A stretch of 56,404 nt of DNA from Acidobacteriota bacterium (GTDB lineage Bacteria > Acidobacteriota > Terriglobia > Acidiferrales > UBA7541): positions 1 to 56,404 of the forward strand of contig JABDFR010000013.1 in the NCBI GenBank assembly GCA_013286465.1. The letters run 5' to 3'. The notes under the pieces are model-generated. The model was given only the letters and a program-made list of their open reading frames with translations, was not told the origin of the DNA and did no database searches. The stretch's first letter is position 1; each line of letters begins with the position of its first letter. This document shows, piece after piece, positions 43,436 through 52,189 of this stretch. The position numbers and the translations under genes are program-made.

Positions 43436-45720
43436 TGCACCTCCACAAGACCTGTCGCCACCGCCTGATCGTTATTCGGCGTAGTAATAAAAAGCGATCG
43501 CACTCCCGGCAGCGTGGTGCTCGAAATAGTCAGATCCAATTCAATTGTGTTCGGAAAAAGTCCGTCAAGTTCCGATGAAACAATCGAAATATCCGGCGCC
43601 GGCGGACCAGTGAATTGATAGAAGTACCCAGAATCAAGCGTATTCCCGTGAATGCAGATGCTAAACGTCGCGCTTCCACTCGGCGCCCGCACCAAAGTAA
43701 TCGGCGAAGAATCGAAATTGCACGTAGGTCCCGCCGTAATCGGCCCTGCAAAATCCACATTGATTTGCGAAGGCCCCAATCCCGCCGTAGTCGGCTCAAA
43801 CACCACGATATCGTTGCCATCCATTTCCGGCTGCGAAGCATTCAACGAGATCACCGACTGCGAAAGCGTGAACGGCACGATCACAAAGAAAACCGGATTC
43901 GATAAAATCACCGGATTCCCGGGCGTCTCGACCTGAATCGTCAGCGATCCGGGATTGCCGGCGTCCTGCGCCGGAAGCGTAGCCGTACAATGCGAAGCCG
44001 AATTGCAAACAGTCCCCAGCGCCGCGCCATTCACCAAAATCACCGATGCTCCCCCACCGTGGCCCGCCACAAATCCTTCGCCGTTCACCGCCAAAGTAAA
44101 ATCCGCGGCCACTCCAGCCATCACGCTCGATGGCAAAATCTGCTCGATCGCCGGTCCCGAAGTAATCGCCACGCTAGCCGTCCCGAACTGCGACAAATCC
44201 GCCAAGCTCGTCGCGATCACCGAAATTGCATTCGGCGAAGGCGCGGCGTTGGGCGCCGTATACACCCCGTTCGCGTCAATCGACCCACACGCGGTCCCGC
44301 TGCAACCTGTCCCCGACACGCCCCCGGCGACGGACCAAATCACATTGGTGTTACTTGTTCCCGTAACAGCGGCAGTGAATTGCAACTGGCTAGGCGCTGA
44401 CGATCCGGACGGCGGAATAAAAGCGTTGGCGGGCGAAATAGAAACGTTCGATGATCCCCCGCCCGTTCCCACGATCTTGACCTGCGCATTCGCACTCTTG
44501 GACGGATCGGCGTTGCTGGTCGCCGTAAGCGCCACAGGATTCGAAGACGGCACCGTAGCCGGCGCCAAGAAATCGATCGTCGGGGTAGCAGCTCCCGCGG
44601 GCGGCACGCACGGATTCGAATTCGTCACGCAAACCTGCCCCAGCACCGTATTCCCGTTCACCACGCCATTCACCGTCCACACCACGGACGTATCACTCGC
44701 ATTGCTCACCAGCGCCGTAAAGCTCGCGCGCTGCAGCACCACAATGTTCCCGCTCCCGGGCGTAACGCTGATCGTCACATTGCTAACAATCGTCACCGCC
44801 GCCGTAGCCGAAATTCCCGCCGCCACCGCATCAATCGTGACCACACTCGGTGAAGGAATATCCGCAGGCGCCGTATAAGTCGTCGTAGCCGCGCCAGTAT
44901 TTGTCACAGTTCCCAGCGCAGCGCTCCCGCCCACCACGCCATTCACATCCCAAACCACCGCGGTCCCCGGCGCAGCGCAAAGCGAAGCCGCAAAATTCTG
45001 CGTCTGCCCGAGCGGCACGTTGGCGGTCGCCGGAGATACGCCGTTCGCGCCCGTGCATCCGATTCCTACACTCGCCGAAGCGGATTTCGAGGGATCGGCG
45101 ACGCTCGTCGCGGTAACGCTTACAGTCGGCGGCGATGGCAAAGCCGTAGGCGCCGTATACATCGCCGAATCGGCGCCATTCGACACAATCGTCCCGTTCG
45201 TCGCATCCCCGCCGTTAACGCCATTCACGCTCCAATTCACGGCCGTCGAAGGTTTTCCCGAACTGCTCACGCTGGCCGTGAATCCCTGCGTCCCACCCAA
45301 CGGAAGGCCCGCCGCAAGCGGCGAGACTCCCACCACGATGTCGCTGGTAATCGTGACGCTCGCCGAATCGCTGGCGCTCGCATCCGCCGCGCTCGTAGCC
45401 GTCACCGTCACATTCGCGGCCGCCGGCATCGTGGCCGGCGCGATATATTGTCCAGTCGCCGATATCGTTCCCGATTGCCCGCTGCCCCCTGCAACTCCGT
45501 TCACGCTCCAACTGACCGAAGTATTCGTAGCCCCCGTCACGCTCGCCTGAAAATTCACCGCCGCGCCAAGCACCGCAGTAGCGCTCGCCGGCGTGACTTT
45601 CACAACCACGTCCGGCGGCGGCGCCCCGCCTCCGCCATTTCCGCCACTGTTCCCGCTGCTGACCGTTCCTCCGCATCCCCCCGTCCACACCAGCAACACG
45701 AGCAGCAGCGCCAAACACAT
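43432..45720 (-). CDS. Secreted Ig-like repeat lipoprotein
   Basis: MCLALLLVLLVWTGGCGG looks like a lipoprotein signal with a modest lipobox (TGGC), followed by a Gly/Ser-rich tether. Five to six tandem Ig-like (Big/BACON-type) repeats of about 90 residues follow. Each has the pattern VNFQASVTG...VSWSVNGV-x-GG...GTIS-x-x-G-x-Y-x-AP. The repeats end in an IPT-like segment (IEQILPSSVMAGVAADFTLA) and a C-terminal beta domain. Surface binding or spacing is inferred. An upstream in-frame ATG 33 codons earlier has no Shine-Dalgarno and dilutes the signal, so the internal ATG is chosen. It overlaps the next secreted gene. Confidence 0.85.
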   Translation of the reverse strand: MCLALLLVLLVWTGGCGGTVSSGNSGGNGGGGAPPPDVVVKVTPASATAVLGAAVNFQASVTGATNTSVSWSVNGVAGGSGQSGTISATGQYIAPATMPAAANVTVTATSAADASASDSASVTITSDIVVGVSPLAAGLPLGGTQGFTASVSSSGKPSTAVNWSVNGVNGGDATNGTIVSNGADSAMYTAPTALPSPPTVSVTATSVADPSKSASASVGIGCTGANGVSPATANVPLGQTQNFAASLCAAPGTAVVWDVNGVVGGSAALGTVTNTGAATTTYTAPADIPSPSVVTIDAVAAGISATAAVTIVSNVTISVTPGSGNIVVLQRASFTALVSNASDTSVVWTVNGVVNGNTVLGQVCVTNSNPCVPPAGAATPTIDFLAPATVPSSNPVALTATSNADPSKSANAQVKIVGTGGGSSNVSISPANAFIPPSGSSAPSQLQFTAAVTGTSNTNVIWSVAGGVSGTGCSGTACGSIDANGVYTAPNAAPSPNAISVIATSLADLSQFGTASVAITSGPAIEQILPSSVMAGVAADFTLAVNGEGFVAGHGGGASVILVNGAALGTVCNSASHCTATLPAQDAGNPGSLTIQVETPGNPVILSNPVFFVIVPFTLSQSVISLNASQPEMDGNDIVVFEPTTAGLGPSQINVDFAGPITAGPTCNFDSSPITLVRAPSGSATFSICIHGNTLDSGYFYQFTGPPAPDISIVSSELDGLFPNTIELDLTISSTTLPGVRSLFITTPNNDQAVATGLVEVQ

Positions 45721-46394
45721 CCGCGCGCCCGCAATATCTCTGGCGAAAATCGAGCATCGCGTCAGCGGACGCTGCTTCCGGCAATCTCCCAATTCCCAAG
45801 AAATATTTTTTGGGATCATCGAAACAAGGACATCGCATGCGGTGTGCCACTCTGGCGCGTCTTTGCCGCGCTAATCCGCTCGGGCCGAATACACCAAGCC
45901 GATCCGCTAAACGGCGGGCGTTCAATCGTTTGCGTGGTTTCGATTCGCTAGAACGGATTGACTCTGAGCGGATTCAAACTCAAAAAGTCGAGCTGATCAC
46001 ATCAACTCGATTAACCTCGTTCCACTTAGGAAAGTTTCCATCCTGATTTGGAATGGATCTCATCAATGCCCCTTAGGGGGTTGTTGCTTTAGCTCCGACA
46101 TAAAATCGCCACTAGAATCTCGGGCTTTAGATCCTCTGTGAGCACTCGGACGCCTTGTCAGGGCACGGTTTCAACCGTGCCGTAAGCGCCGCAAATCACC
46201 ACGGCTTCAGCCGCTGAGGTTTTGTTTTTCCGCTTTTGACGCTGAGCCCCGGAGTTCTCACCCAGACTCTTTAGCCCCTGAAGACATTCCCACCCGCCAT
46301 CCAAACGATTCATGAGACGAGCAATCCGTGTTAAATCGTGAGGAGTATCCCCCGCGCGGTTGACACCTCACCCCTCTCGCCGAATAATGCGCAC
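45721..46394. other. Intergenic region with hairpins
   Basis: No gene is supported here. It holds the two hairpins listed separately near 46162-46214, and the divergent promoters of the lipoprotein and the 121-residue gene must lie within it. Confidence 0.5.
46162..46214. repeat. Paired hairpins, dispersed-repeat type
   Basis: GGCACGGTTTCAACCGTGCC is a perfect stem-loop. After CGTAAGCGCC and a short spacer comes CGGCTTCAGCCG. The style (short loops, TTCA) resembles the composite elements at 50581 and 52190. Confidence 0.65.
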
Positions 46395-46760
46395 ATGGCG
46401 AAACCCGAAGTAGTCCGCCGCATAAAAAGCTACTCCTCCGAAAGCGGCTTCGTGTACCAATACCAATTTCACGATGCCATCCCCGCCGAACGCACCGGCG
46501 AACCCGGCAACGAATACATCTATTACGTCTCCGCCGACCGCAAAACCATGTTCCCGCTGAAAATCTTCGTAGGCCGCAGCACCCGAGAAGACTGCGCCCG
46601 CCGCCTAGGCCGCACCTTTACCGGCACCGAGGAATACGCCCTAGCAAAAATGCGTCTCTTCCAAGCCTTCGATGAAGAAGAGGATCTCGTAGCCAAAAAG
46701 CCGGAGCTGGTAGTAGACGGCTCCAACATCGAAACTCTCCTAGCCCGCCTAGATCTATAG
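46395..46760 (+). CDS. Conserved hypothetical protein (121 aa)
   Basis: The product starts MAKPEVVRRIKSYSSESGFV and continues YQYQFHDAIPAER, with a C-terminal helical part (EEYALAKMRLFQAFDEEEDL). It is soluble, charged, without signal peptide, membrane segment or known catalytic motif. The central part alternates strands (NEYIYYVSADRKTMFPLKIF). I recall similar short proteins from acidobacterial genomes but know no function. The ATG after GCGCAC is chosen since homologous-looking sequence begins there. Confidence 0.72.
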   Translation: MAKPEVVRRIKSYSSESGFVYQYQFHDAIPAERTGEPGNEYIYYVSADRKTMFPLKIFVGRSTREDCARRLGRTFTGTEEYALAKMRLFQAFDEEEDLVAKKPELVVDGSNIETLLARLDL

Positions 46761-46821
46761 ATTCAGTCTGGTAACTCGGAAGCCTCGTCGGCGCACGACT
46801 CGTGTCATGCCAGTTGAATTT

Positions 46822-46935
46822 TTCTGCGTAGGGGCGACGGCTTGCCTGGCCCGCCCGAGTAACGCCCGCCAAAAATGTGGCCTATTTGCGTCGGCGTAAC
46901 GCGATCCGGCATTCCGCGCGTCTCATCGGCCTCGT
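46822..46935 (+). repeat. 110-bp composite repeat, copy 1
   Basis: Starts with a family C palindrome (GTAGGGGCGACGGCTTGCC) and continues CCCGCCCGAGTAACGCCCGC, AAAAATGTGGCCTATTTGCG, TCGGCGTAACGCGATCCGGC and ATTCCGCGCGTC. Two further copies lie in the 51.8-52.1 kb gap. Confidence 0.72.
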
Positions 46936-46960
46936 ACATATGCACGACGTCAACAGAGCC

Positions 46961-46993
46961 ATTTCAAAATCTGAAATCTGAAATTTGAAATTT
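46961..46993. repeat. AT palindrome
   Basis: ATTTCAAAATCTGAAATCTG followed by AAATTTGAAATTT. Member of the AAATTTCAAATTTGAAATTT group. Confidence 0.68.
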
Positions 46994-47150
46994 CCGATGT
47001 CTTTGCATTTCTGACTGGATTTACCTTCCGCTCGACTTTCCCGCAACCTCTCGAGCCGCCGGAATGTGCCCTACGAGTCCCGCCTCCCGAACGCATGTAG
47101 AATGGCGCTGCTGGATTCAGACAACTCACGACGACTTCGAGGAGAAGACA

Positions 47151-48014
47151 ATGACCGCATTCCAACAAGATCCCGACGCCAACGAAGCATTTCGCAAATA
47201 CCAAGCCCAAATGCGCGCCGCCATCGGCTCGCGCCTAAAAATAGTACTGATCGGAGTGGTTCTCGCGATCCTGGTCTACGCCTCAATCGCCTACGTCCCC
47301 GCAGGCCACGTAGGCGTGCTCACGTTATTCGGCCGCGTCACCGGCGACGTCCTACCCGAAGGCACGCACTTCGTAAATCCCTTCAAAGTGAATAACACCC
47401 TCTCCGTACGCACCCAGGAACTAAAGGAAACTGCCAGCGTCCCGTCGGATGAAGGCCTGGTCATGACACTCGACACGTCACTTCTCTTCCGCCTGAACCC
47501 AACGCGCGCCGCCGACGTATTCCAAAAAATCGGCCCAAATTATATCGAAGTAGTAGTAGAGCCCACGCTCCGCTCCGCCATCCGCGCCGTAACCGCCATG
47601 CACAGCGCTAACGCCCTCTACACCGGCGGCCGCGAAGAAGTAGCCCAGAAAATCTATGACGAGCTGAGCACCCAGTTAGGCGGCCGCGGCGTCGAAGTCC
47701 AAAGCATCCTCCTCCGCGACGTTCAACTCCCGCAAATGCTGAAAACCTCCATCGAAGCCAAGCAACAAGCCGAGCAAGATTCCCTGCGCATGGCTTTCGT
47801 CCTGCAAAAAGAAAAGCAGGAAGCCGATCGCAAACGCATCGAAGCCCAAGGCATCCACGATTTCCAGCAAACGGTAGCGCAAGGCATCAGCGAGCAATTA
47901 CTAGAATGGAAGGGAATCGAAGCCACCGAACGCCTGGCCAACAGCACCAACGCGAAAGTGGTCTTGATTGGCAATACGAAAAACGGCTTGCCGCTAATTC
48001 TCGAACCGAAATAG
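47151..48014 (+). CDS. Prohibitin-like SPFH/Band 7 domain protein
   Basis: A single N-terminal membrane helix (IVLIGVVLAILVYASIAYV, about residues 28-46) is followed by a Band 7/SPFH domain (AGHVGVLTLFGRVTGDVLPE, LSVRTQELKETASVPSDEGL). A coiled-coil C-terminus (KQQAEQDSLRMAFVLQKEKQ) completes the prohibitin layout of 287 residues. Such proteins form ring oligomers at the membrane and often regulate FtsH; a BI-1/YccA-type protein, also linked to FtsH, is encoded at 34.5 kb. The ATG has a GAGGAGA Shine-Dalgarno six bases upstream. Confidence 0.9.
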   Translation: MTAFQQDPDANEAFRKYQAQMRAAIGSRLKIVLIGVVLAILVYASIAYVPAGHVGVLTLFGRVTGDVLPEGTHFVNPFKVNNTLSVRTQELKETASVPSDEGLVMTLDTSLLFRLNPTRAADVFQKIGPNYIEVVVEPTLRSAIRAVTAMHSANALYTGGREEVAQKIYDELSTQLGGRGVEVQSILLRDVQLPQMLKTSIEAKQQAEQDSLRMAFVLQKEKQEADRKRIEAQGIHDFQQTVAQGISEQLLEWKGIEATERLANSTNAKVVLIGNTKNGLPLILEPK

Positions 48015-48074
48015 TCCGGCGGACCGAGCATGCATGAAGCTGGGTCGATGCAACCCGGCTTCACGCGGCGAATG

Positions 48075-50315
48075 TTATTTGGAACTTTGCGCCGAAGCAA
48101 CCGGCTGCGCCAAACGCGAAACTTCATTGAGCCGGGCCGTGGCGCGAGCGAGAGCGGAAGCGACCTCGCCGATTTCGCGGCGCATAGCCGCGGCATCTTT
48201 GTGCTCGATAGCCTCGGAAAGGCTAGGCATCATCACCGCGGTATAGCCCGCATAACTGCCGGGCGCCCACAGCGTATGCTTGTACCAAGGACGCCCCGGC
48301 AACCCCTGCGCAGAAAGAAAAGCTTGCTCAACGGACGCCAAAAGCAAATTCACCTGCCGCTCTTGCAAGGCGTTAGCCGGCGAAGATTCCAGCGCCCGCA
48401 GCGCCGGCGCGGCACGTTCCGCAGCCTCGCGAAATTGCGCCGCAGAATCCGTCAAAGGCGCAACGTCGCCATCGCTCAGTCCAGCCCGTTTCGCAGAAGC
48501 CGCCAGCACCACGCCCTCATGCTGAATCGTCTCCGCATACTGAAAATAATCAAAAGGCAGCACGTCCGCCTGATCCATCCGCAAAACCAGAGTCCCAAGA
48601 ATCTTCGCCAGCGCCGCGTGATAAGTAAAATCCGGATCCCCGAACCGCTTCATCCAAAAGAAATCATCATAGAGTGAATGATAGACGCCATAATCCCCGC
48701 TAAATCCAATATCCAGCGAAGGAATCCCCGCAAAATCAAAAAACGGGCAAAAATCCGACCCAGCCCCCAGCGTCCCAAGCGGCACATCATTATTAGCCCG
48801 CAACGATTGGTCGCGCGGCGTTCCGTTCGCCTCCACCACCGAGTGCTCGTTATGCTCTTTCCAAGAATCGTAAACGCTATGACCAGTCTTCGGATCAGTA
48901 ACCTCGCGCGTAACTTCCCGCACAATCTCCTGCAGCGAAGGCGTAGCCGAAGCCGCAAAATTCGGCCCCGCCACGCCCACATCAGTATTAATGTAAGCGA
49001 CGGCCTTAGCCTGCAGCTCCTTCACATTCTCTTCCACCCATTCCGTCGAGCCGATTAACCCAGGCTCTTCCCCATCCCACTCGCACATCACAATCGAGCG
49101 CCGCGGCTTCCACCCTCCGCGCACCAATTCACCAAGCGCCCGCGCCGTTTCCAGCATCACCGCCGTCCCGCTTCCCGGATCGACCGCCCCAAACACCCAA
49201 GCATCATGATGATTCCCCAGCACCACCCATTCCGAATCATCCGCACCCGGAAGCCGCGCGATCACGTCATAAATTTTCCGCTGCTGGTAATCCATAGCGA
49301 TCTTGAAATGAACGGAAGACTCCCCCGGCCCGGCATGATACGTGATCGGCAATCCGCCCTGCCAAGCCCGCGGCACTTTCGCCCCGGTCAGATGCGACAG
49401 AATGACGGCAGCATCCTGCGCATTAATCGGCATCACCGGAATCCGCGGCAAACTGCGCGCCTCGCTAGGCGCAATTCGCGGCGCGTCGATAGTCGCGGCA
49501 ATTCCCGGCGTCAGCGGATCCCCAGGATAAATTTCCGTATACAGAATCGACCCACGTTGAATGCCACTCATCGGCCGCCACGGCCCCGTAGGATAAATAT
49601 CCCCCGCATCATATCCATCATCCGCAGGATCAGAATAAATCAGCAGCGCAGCAGCTTTGTGTTCTTCGGCCAGCTTGGCTTTGATCCCGCGGTAAGAACT
49701 GCCATAGCGCACCAGCACAATCTTCCCGGCCACATTCGCCCCCAGCGATTCAAGCTGCCGGTAATCGTCCGCGGTGCCGTAATTCGCATAAACGATCGGC
49801 GCAGTAACGTCGCCCGAAGGCGAATAAGTATTGAATCCCACAGACGCCCGCGCATCAAAAGTACTCTTGTCCCACTCGTAAGCCTCTTCCTGCGTGCCCA
49901 ACGATTTCCGCTGCGGCGCAATCAACTCAAGTTTGATTTCCGTAGGCTGCGGCAACCAAACGCTGTAAGAAACCAGTTTCGCGTCAAATCCAAAACTCTC
50001 ATATTGCAGCCGCAACCATTCCGCCAGCCGATGGCTAGCTTCCGTCCCAGCCATGTGCGGCTCAAGGGTAATCCTCTTCAGATTTTCTTCAGCATGCTGC
50101 GCGTCAGGAATTTTCCGCAGCGACTGTTCCAGTTGCCGTTCGGCGTCAACATGCGCCGCCGAAAATCCGCGCAACCCAGATTGCGCCTCGATAAGCGCCG
50201 CAGGCACACCAAGAAAAATCACCCCAGCCGCAATGCAAATGAAAAATAGCGGAAGCCTACGCCAGCGGAATGTCATTCGGGGCCTGATTGGAGACTGGGC
50301 ATCAAAGCCCGTCAT
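48075..50315 (-). CDS. M28-family metallopeptidase with PA and dimerisation domains
   Basis: A homologue of glutamate carboxypeptidase II and transferrin-receptor-like proteins. The first 45 residues hold a membrane anchor or signal (LFFICIAAGVIFLGVPAALI). A PA domain follows (about 150-310), then the M28 catalytic domain. Zinc ligands fit GNHHDAWVFGAVDPGSGTA, CEWDGEEPGLIG (catalytic Glu pair), a YINTDVGVAG aspartate and VYHSLYDDFFW. The C-terminal 150 residues are the helical dimerisation domain. All metal ligands are present, so activity is expected, probably on small peptides in the periplasm. An internal ATG 13 codons in gives a cleaner signal and may be the true start. Confidence 0.9.
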   Translation of the reverse strand: MTGFDAQSPIRPRMTFRWRRLPLFFICIAAGVIFLGVPAALIEAQSGLRGFSAAHVDAERQLEQSLRKIPDAQHAEENLKRITLEPHMAGTEASHRLAEWLRLQYESFGFDAKLVSYSVWLPQPTEIKLELIAPQRKSLGTQEEAYEWDKSTFDARASVGFNTYSPSGDVTAPIVYANYGTADDYRQLESLGANVAGKIVLVRYGSSYRGIKAKLAEEHKAAALLIYSDPADDGYDAGDIYPTGPWRPMSGIQRGSILYTEIYPGDPLTPGIAATIDAPRIAPSEARSLPRIPVMPINAQDAAVILSHLTGAKVPRAWQGGLPITYHAGPGESSVHFKIAMDYQQRKIYDVIARLPGADDSEWVVLGNHHDAWVFGAVDPGSGTAVMLETARALGELVRGGWKPRRSIVMCEWDGEEPGLIGSTEWVEENVKELQAKAVAYINTDVGVAGPNFAASATPSLQEIVREVTREVTDPKTGHSVYDSWKEHNEHSVVEANGTPRDQSLRANNDVPLGTLGAGSDFCPFFDFAGIPSLDIGFSGDYGVYHSLYDDFFWMKRFGDPDFTYHAALAKILGTLVLRMDQADVLPFDYFQYAETIQHEGVVLAASAKRAGLSDGDVAPLTDSAAQFREAAERAAPALRALESSPANALQERQVNLLLASVEQAFLSAQGLPGRPWYKHTLWAPGSYAGYTAVMMPSLSEAIEHKDAAAMRREIGEVASALARATARLNEVSRLAQPVASAQSSK

Positions 50316-50511
50316 TCTAGCGCAGTTCCGTTGCGCTGACGATGCATGGCGTCGAGCGTATGCCGGGTTCCAATTGGATTTCCGCTAAGCTCGAATTTTC
50401 GTGCCTGAGGCCTGCCGTGAGCCTGCGCTCTTACAGATGCGTTCGCCCCAAACTCCCCGCTCCGTAATCCCGACCCCTACTCTTCCGTCAGGAATCTGCA
50501 TTCGCCGTTTC

Positions 50512-50548
50512 TTCAATCTGAAATCTCAAATCTGAAATTTGAAATTTC
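50512..50548. repeat. AT palindrome
   Basis: TTCAATCTGAAATCTCAAAT, then CTGAAATTTGAAATTTC. The lead-in CTGCATTCGCCGTTTCTTC matches the lead-in of the element near 4970. Confidence 0.68.
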
Positions 50549-50580
50549 TTATGATCTTGCGCGCCGCGGGCTCTACACAG

Positions 50581-50664
50581 GTGGGAGCCTCCACATTAAT
50601 GTGGGGGAGGAGCGCTTCAGCGCTCCGAAAAAGGCTCGTTTTCAACGATGCGCTTTAGCGCCGG
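50581..50664 (+). repeat. Composite hairpin repeat, copy 1
   Basis: Three successive palindromes occur: CCACATTAATGTGG, GGAGCGCTTCAGCGCTCC followed by GAAAAAG, and GCGCTTTAGCGC. A second copy with compensatory changes in the first stem is at 52190. Confidence 0.75.
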
Positions 50665-50838
50665 GAATTTCGCCCATCAACCTCGCCGCCTTTCGACAAT
50701 TCAACGAAATTATCCCCGCTGAAATCACCAAAAGTTCAGACAACGCAGCCCGCCGCTTGACGCAATCAAACGCCAGCCGTAGCGTTAACTCATGCCATCC
50801 ACGCCCCGAATCGCCACGCCAGAAGCCAGGAAATCAAA

Positions 50839-51744
50839 ATGCACATATTAATGACCGGCGCGTCAGGACTAGTAGGCACAACGCTAACCGCAGAATTGCG
50901 CGCCGCAGGCGACACAGTAAATCGATTCGTCCGCCCAGGCACAGATTCCACACACAGCAACTCCGGCGATGTCACCTGGGATCCGCAATCAGGCGAAATG
51001 AATTTGCCCGCCGCAGAAGGCGCCGATGCAGTGATAAATCTCGCAGGCGCATCAATCGGCGGAGGCCGCTGGACAGCCAACCGCAAAGCCCTGCTGCGTT
51101 CAAGCCGCGTAGACCTGACCGAGCATCTAGTGACAGCACTCGCGCGCCTAAAATCCCCGCCAAAGATTTTCATTTCCGCGTCAGCCATCGGATTTTACGG
51201 CGATCGCGGAGAAGAATCTCTCACCGAAGCCAGCAGCAGCGGCAAAGATTTCCTGTCAAAAATTACGCGCGACTGGGAAGCCGCCGCAATAAAAGTCGAA
51301 CAATTCGGCGCGCGCACAGTGCTCGCACGCTTCGGAATCATCCTCTCAAAAACTGGCGGCGCCCTGCCGCAAATGCTCACCCCCTTCAAACTCGGCGCAG
51401 GCGGCAAACTCGGCTCCGGCAAACAATGGATGTCCTGGATATCCCTCGACGACGCCATAACCGCAATCCGCACCGCAATAACGGACGCAAACCTACGCGG
51501 CCCAATAAATATCGTAGCTCCCAATCCAGCCCGCAACGCCGATTTCACTCGCGCGTTAGCGAAGGTACTGCATCGCCCAGCAATTCTTCCCGCCCCAGCC
51601 TTCGCCCTGCGCCTAGCCCTAGGAGAAATGGCCGACGCCCTACTCCTCTCCAGCCAGCGCGTAATCCCCGAAAAACTAACCCAGCAGCACTTCAAATATC
51701 AGTACGCCGACCTAGAATCCGCCCTGCGCCGCGCCCTCCAGTAG
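50839..51744 (+). CDS. TIGR01777-family NAD-dependent epimerase-like protein
   Basis: An extended short-chain dehydrogenase fold protein. The NAD(P)-binding TGASGLVGTTLTAEL is at residues 6-20, INLAGASIGGGRW is near 74, ISASAIGFYGDRGEE is near 112-126, and the C-terminal ALPQMLTPFKLGAGGKLGSG is characteristic of TIGR01777 (SDR39U1-like). The 301 residues are the normal length. The substrate is unknown for the family in general. It is rich in CTA codons like the 2-6 kb and isc blocks. The next gene on this strand lies far downstream. Confidence 0.9.
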   Translation: MHILMTGASGLVGTTLTAELRAAGDTVNRFVRPGTDSTHSNSGDVTWDPQSGEMNLPAAEGADAVINLAGASIGGGRWTANRKALLRSSRVDLTEHLVTALARLKSPPKIFISASAIGFYGDRGEESLTEASSSGKDFLSKITRDWEAAAIKVEQFGARTVLARFGIILSKTGGALPQMLTPFKLGAGGKLGSGKQWMSWISLDDAITAIRTAITDANLRGPINIVAPNPARNADFTRALAKVLHRPAILPAPAFALRLALGEMADALLLSSQRVIPEKLTQQHFKYQYADLESALRRALQ

Positions 51745-51799
51745 CGCACTCCGAGCGGTATGAGCTCAACTCTGCCGACATGCTCCGCAGCATTTGAAT

Positions 51800-51910
51800 T
51801 TTCCCGTAGGGGCGACGGCTTGCTTGCCTCGCCCGCCCGTGTAAACGCCCGCGAAAACGTGGCCTACTTGCCTCGGCGTAACGCGATCCGACATTCTCCG
51901 CGTCCCAACG
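51800..51910 (+). repeat. 110-bp composite repeat, copy 2
   Basis: GTAGGGGCGACGGCTTGCTT, then GCCTCGCCCGCCCGTGTAAA, GAAAACGTGGCCTACTTGCC and TCGGCGTAACGCGATCCGAC. Diverged by a few percent from copies 1 and 3 by eye. Confidence 0.7.
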
Positions 51911-51944
51911 ACCGGTGCATCCGCTTCTGCATTTGCCGTTTCCG

Positions 51945-51979
51945 CAATCTCAAATCTCAAATCTGAAATTTGAAATTTC
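51945..51979. repeat. AT palindrome
   Basis: GCAATCTCAAATCTCAAATC then TGAAATTTGAAATTT, lying between two 110-base repeats. Confidence 0.68.
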
Positions 51980-52014
51980 CGTAGCCGTTGCCCTAGCTCT
52001 CGCCGTTGCCTTTC

Positions 52015-52125
52015 TCTTCGTAGGGCGACGGCTTGCCTCGCCCGCCCGAGTAACGCCCGCCAAAAACGTGGCCTATCTGCGTCGGCATAACACGATTCGG
52101 CATTCTCCGCGCTCCGTCGGTCTCG
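52015..52125 (+). repeat. 110-bp composite repeat, copy 3
   Basis: GTAGGGCGACGGCTTGCCTC begins it, and AAAAACGTGGCCTATCTGCG with TCGGCATAACACGATTCGGC continues. It ends in a GTCGGTCTCG tail like copy 1. Confidence 0.7.
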
Positions 52126-52189
52126 CAATCGCGCACGATGCCGACAAACCCCACCCATACGATAGATTCGGCGAGGAAATTCTTCCGGA

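Larger units (their letters stand above)
46761..47150. other. Intergenic region with composite repeats
   Basis: Contains one 110-base composite repeat (46822-46935) and one AT palindrome (46961-46993). The Shine-Dalgarno GAGGAGA for the next gene is at the right end. Confidence 0.6.
50316..50838. other. Intergenic region with repeats
   Basis: Holds an AT palindrome (50512-50548) and a composite hairpin repeat (50581-50664). A TTCGCCGTTTCTTCAATCTG lead-in matches the one at 4960. No gene is seen. Confidence 0.6.

Noticed and set aside
48030-48677. Plus-strand frame of 215 codons opposite the M28 peptidase
   Set aside because: Arg/Gln/His-rich antisense shadow; the M28 reading carries all metal ligands.
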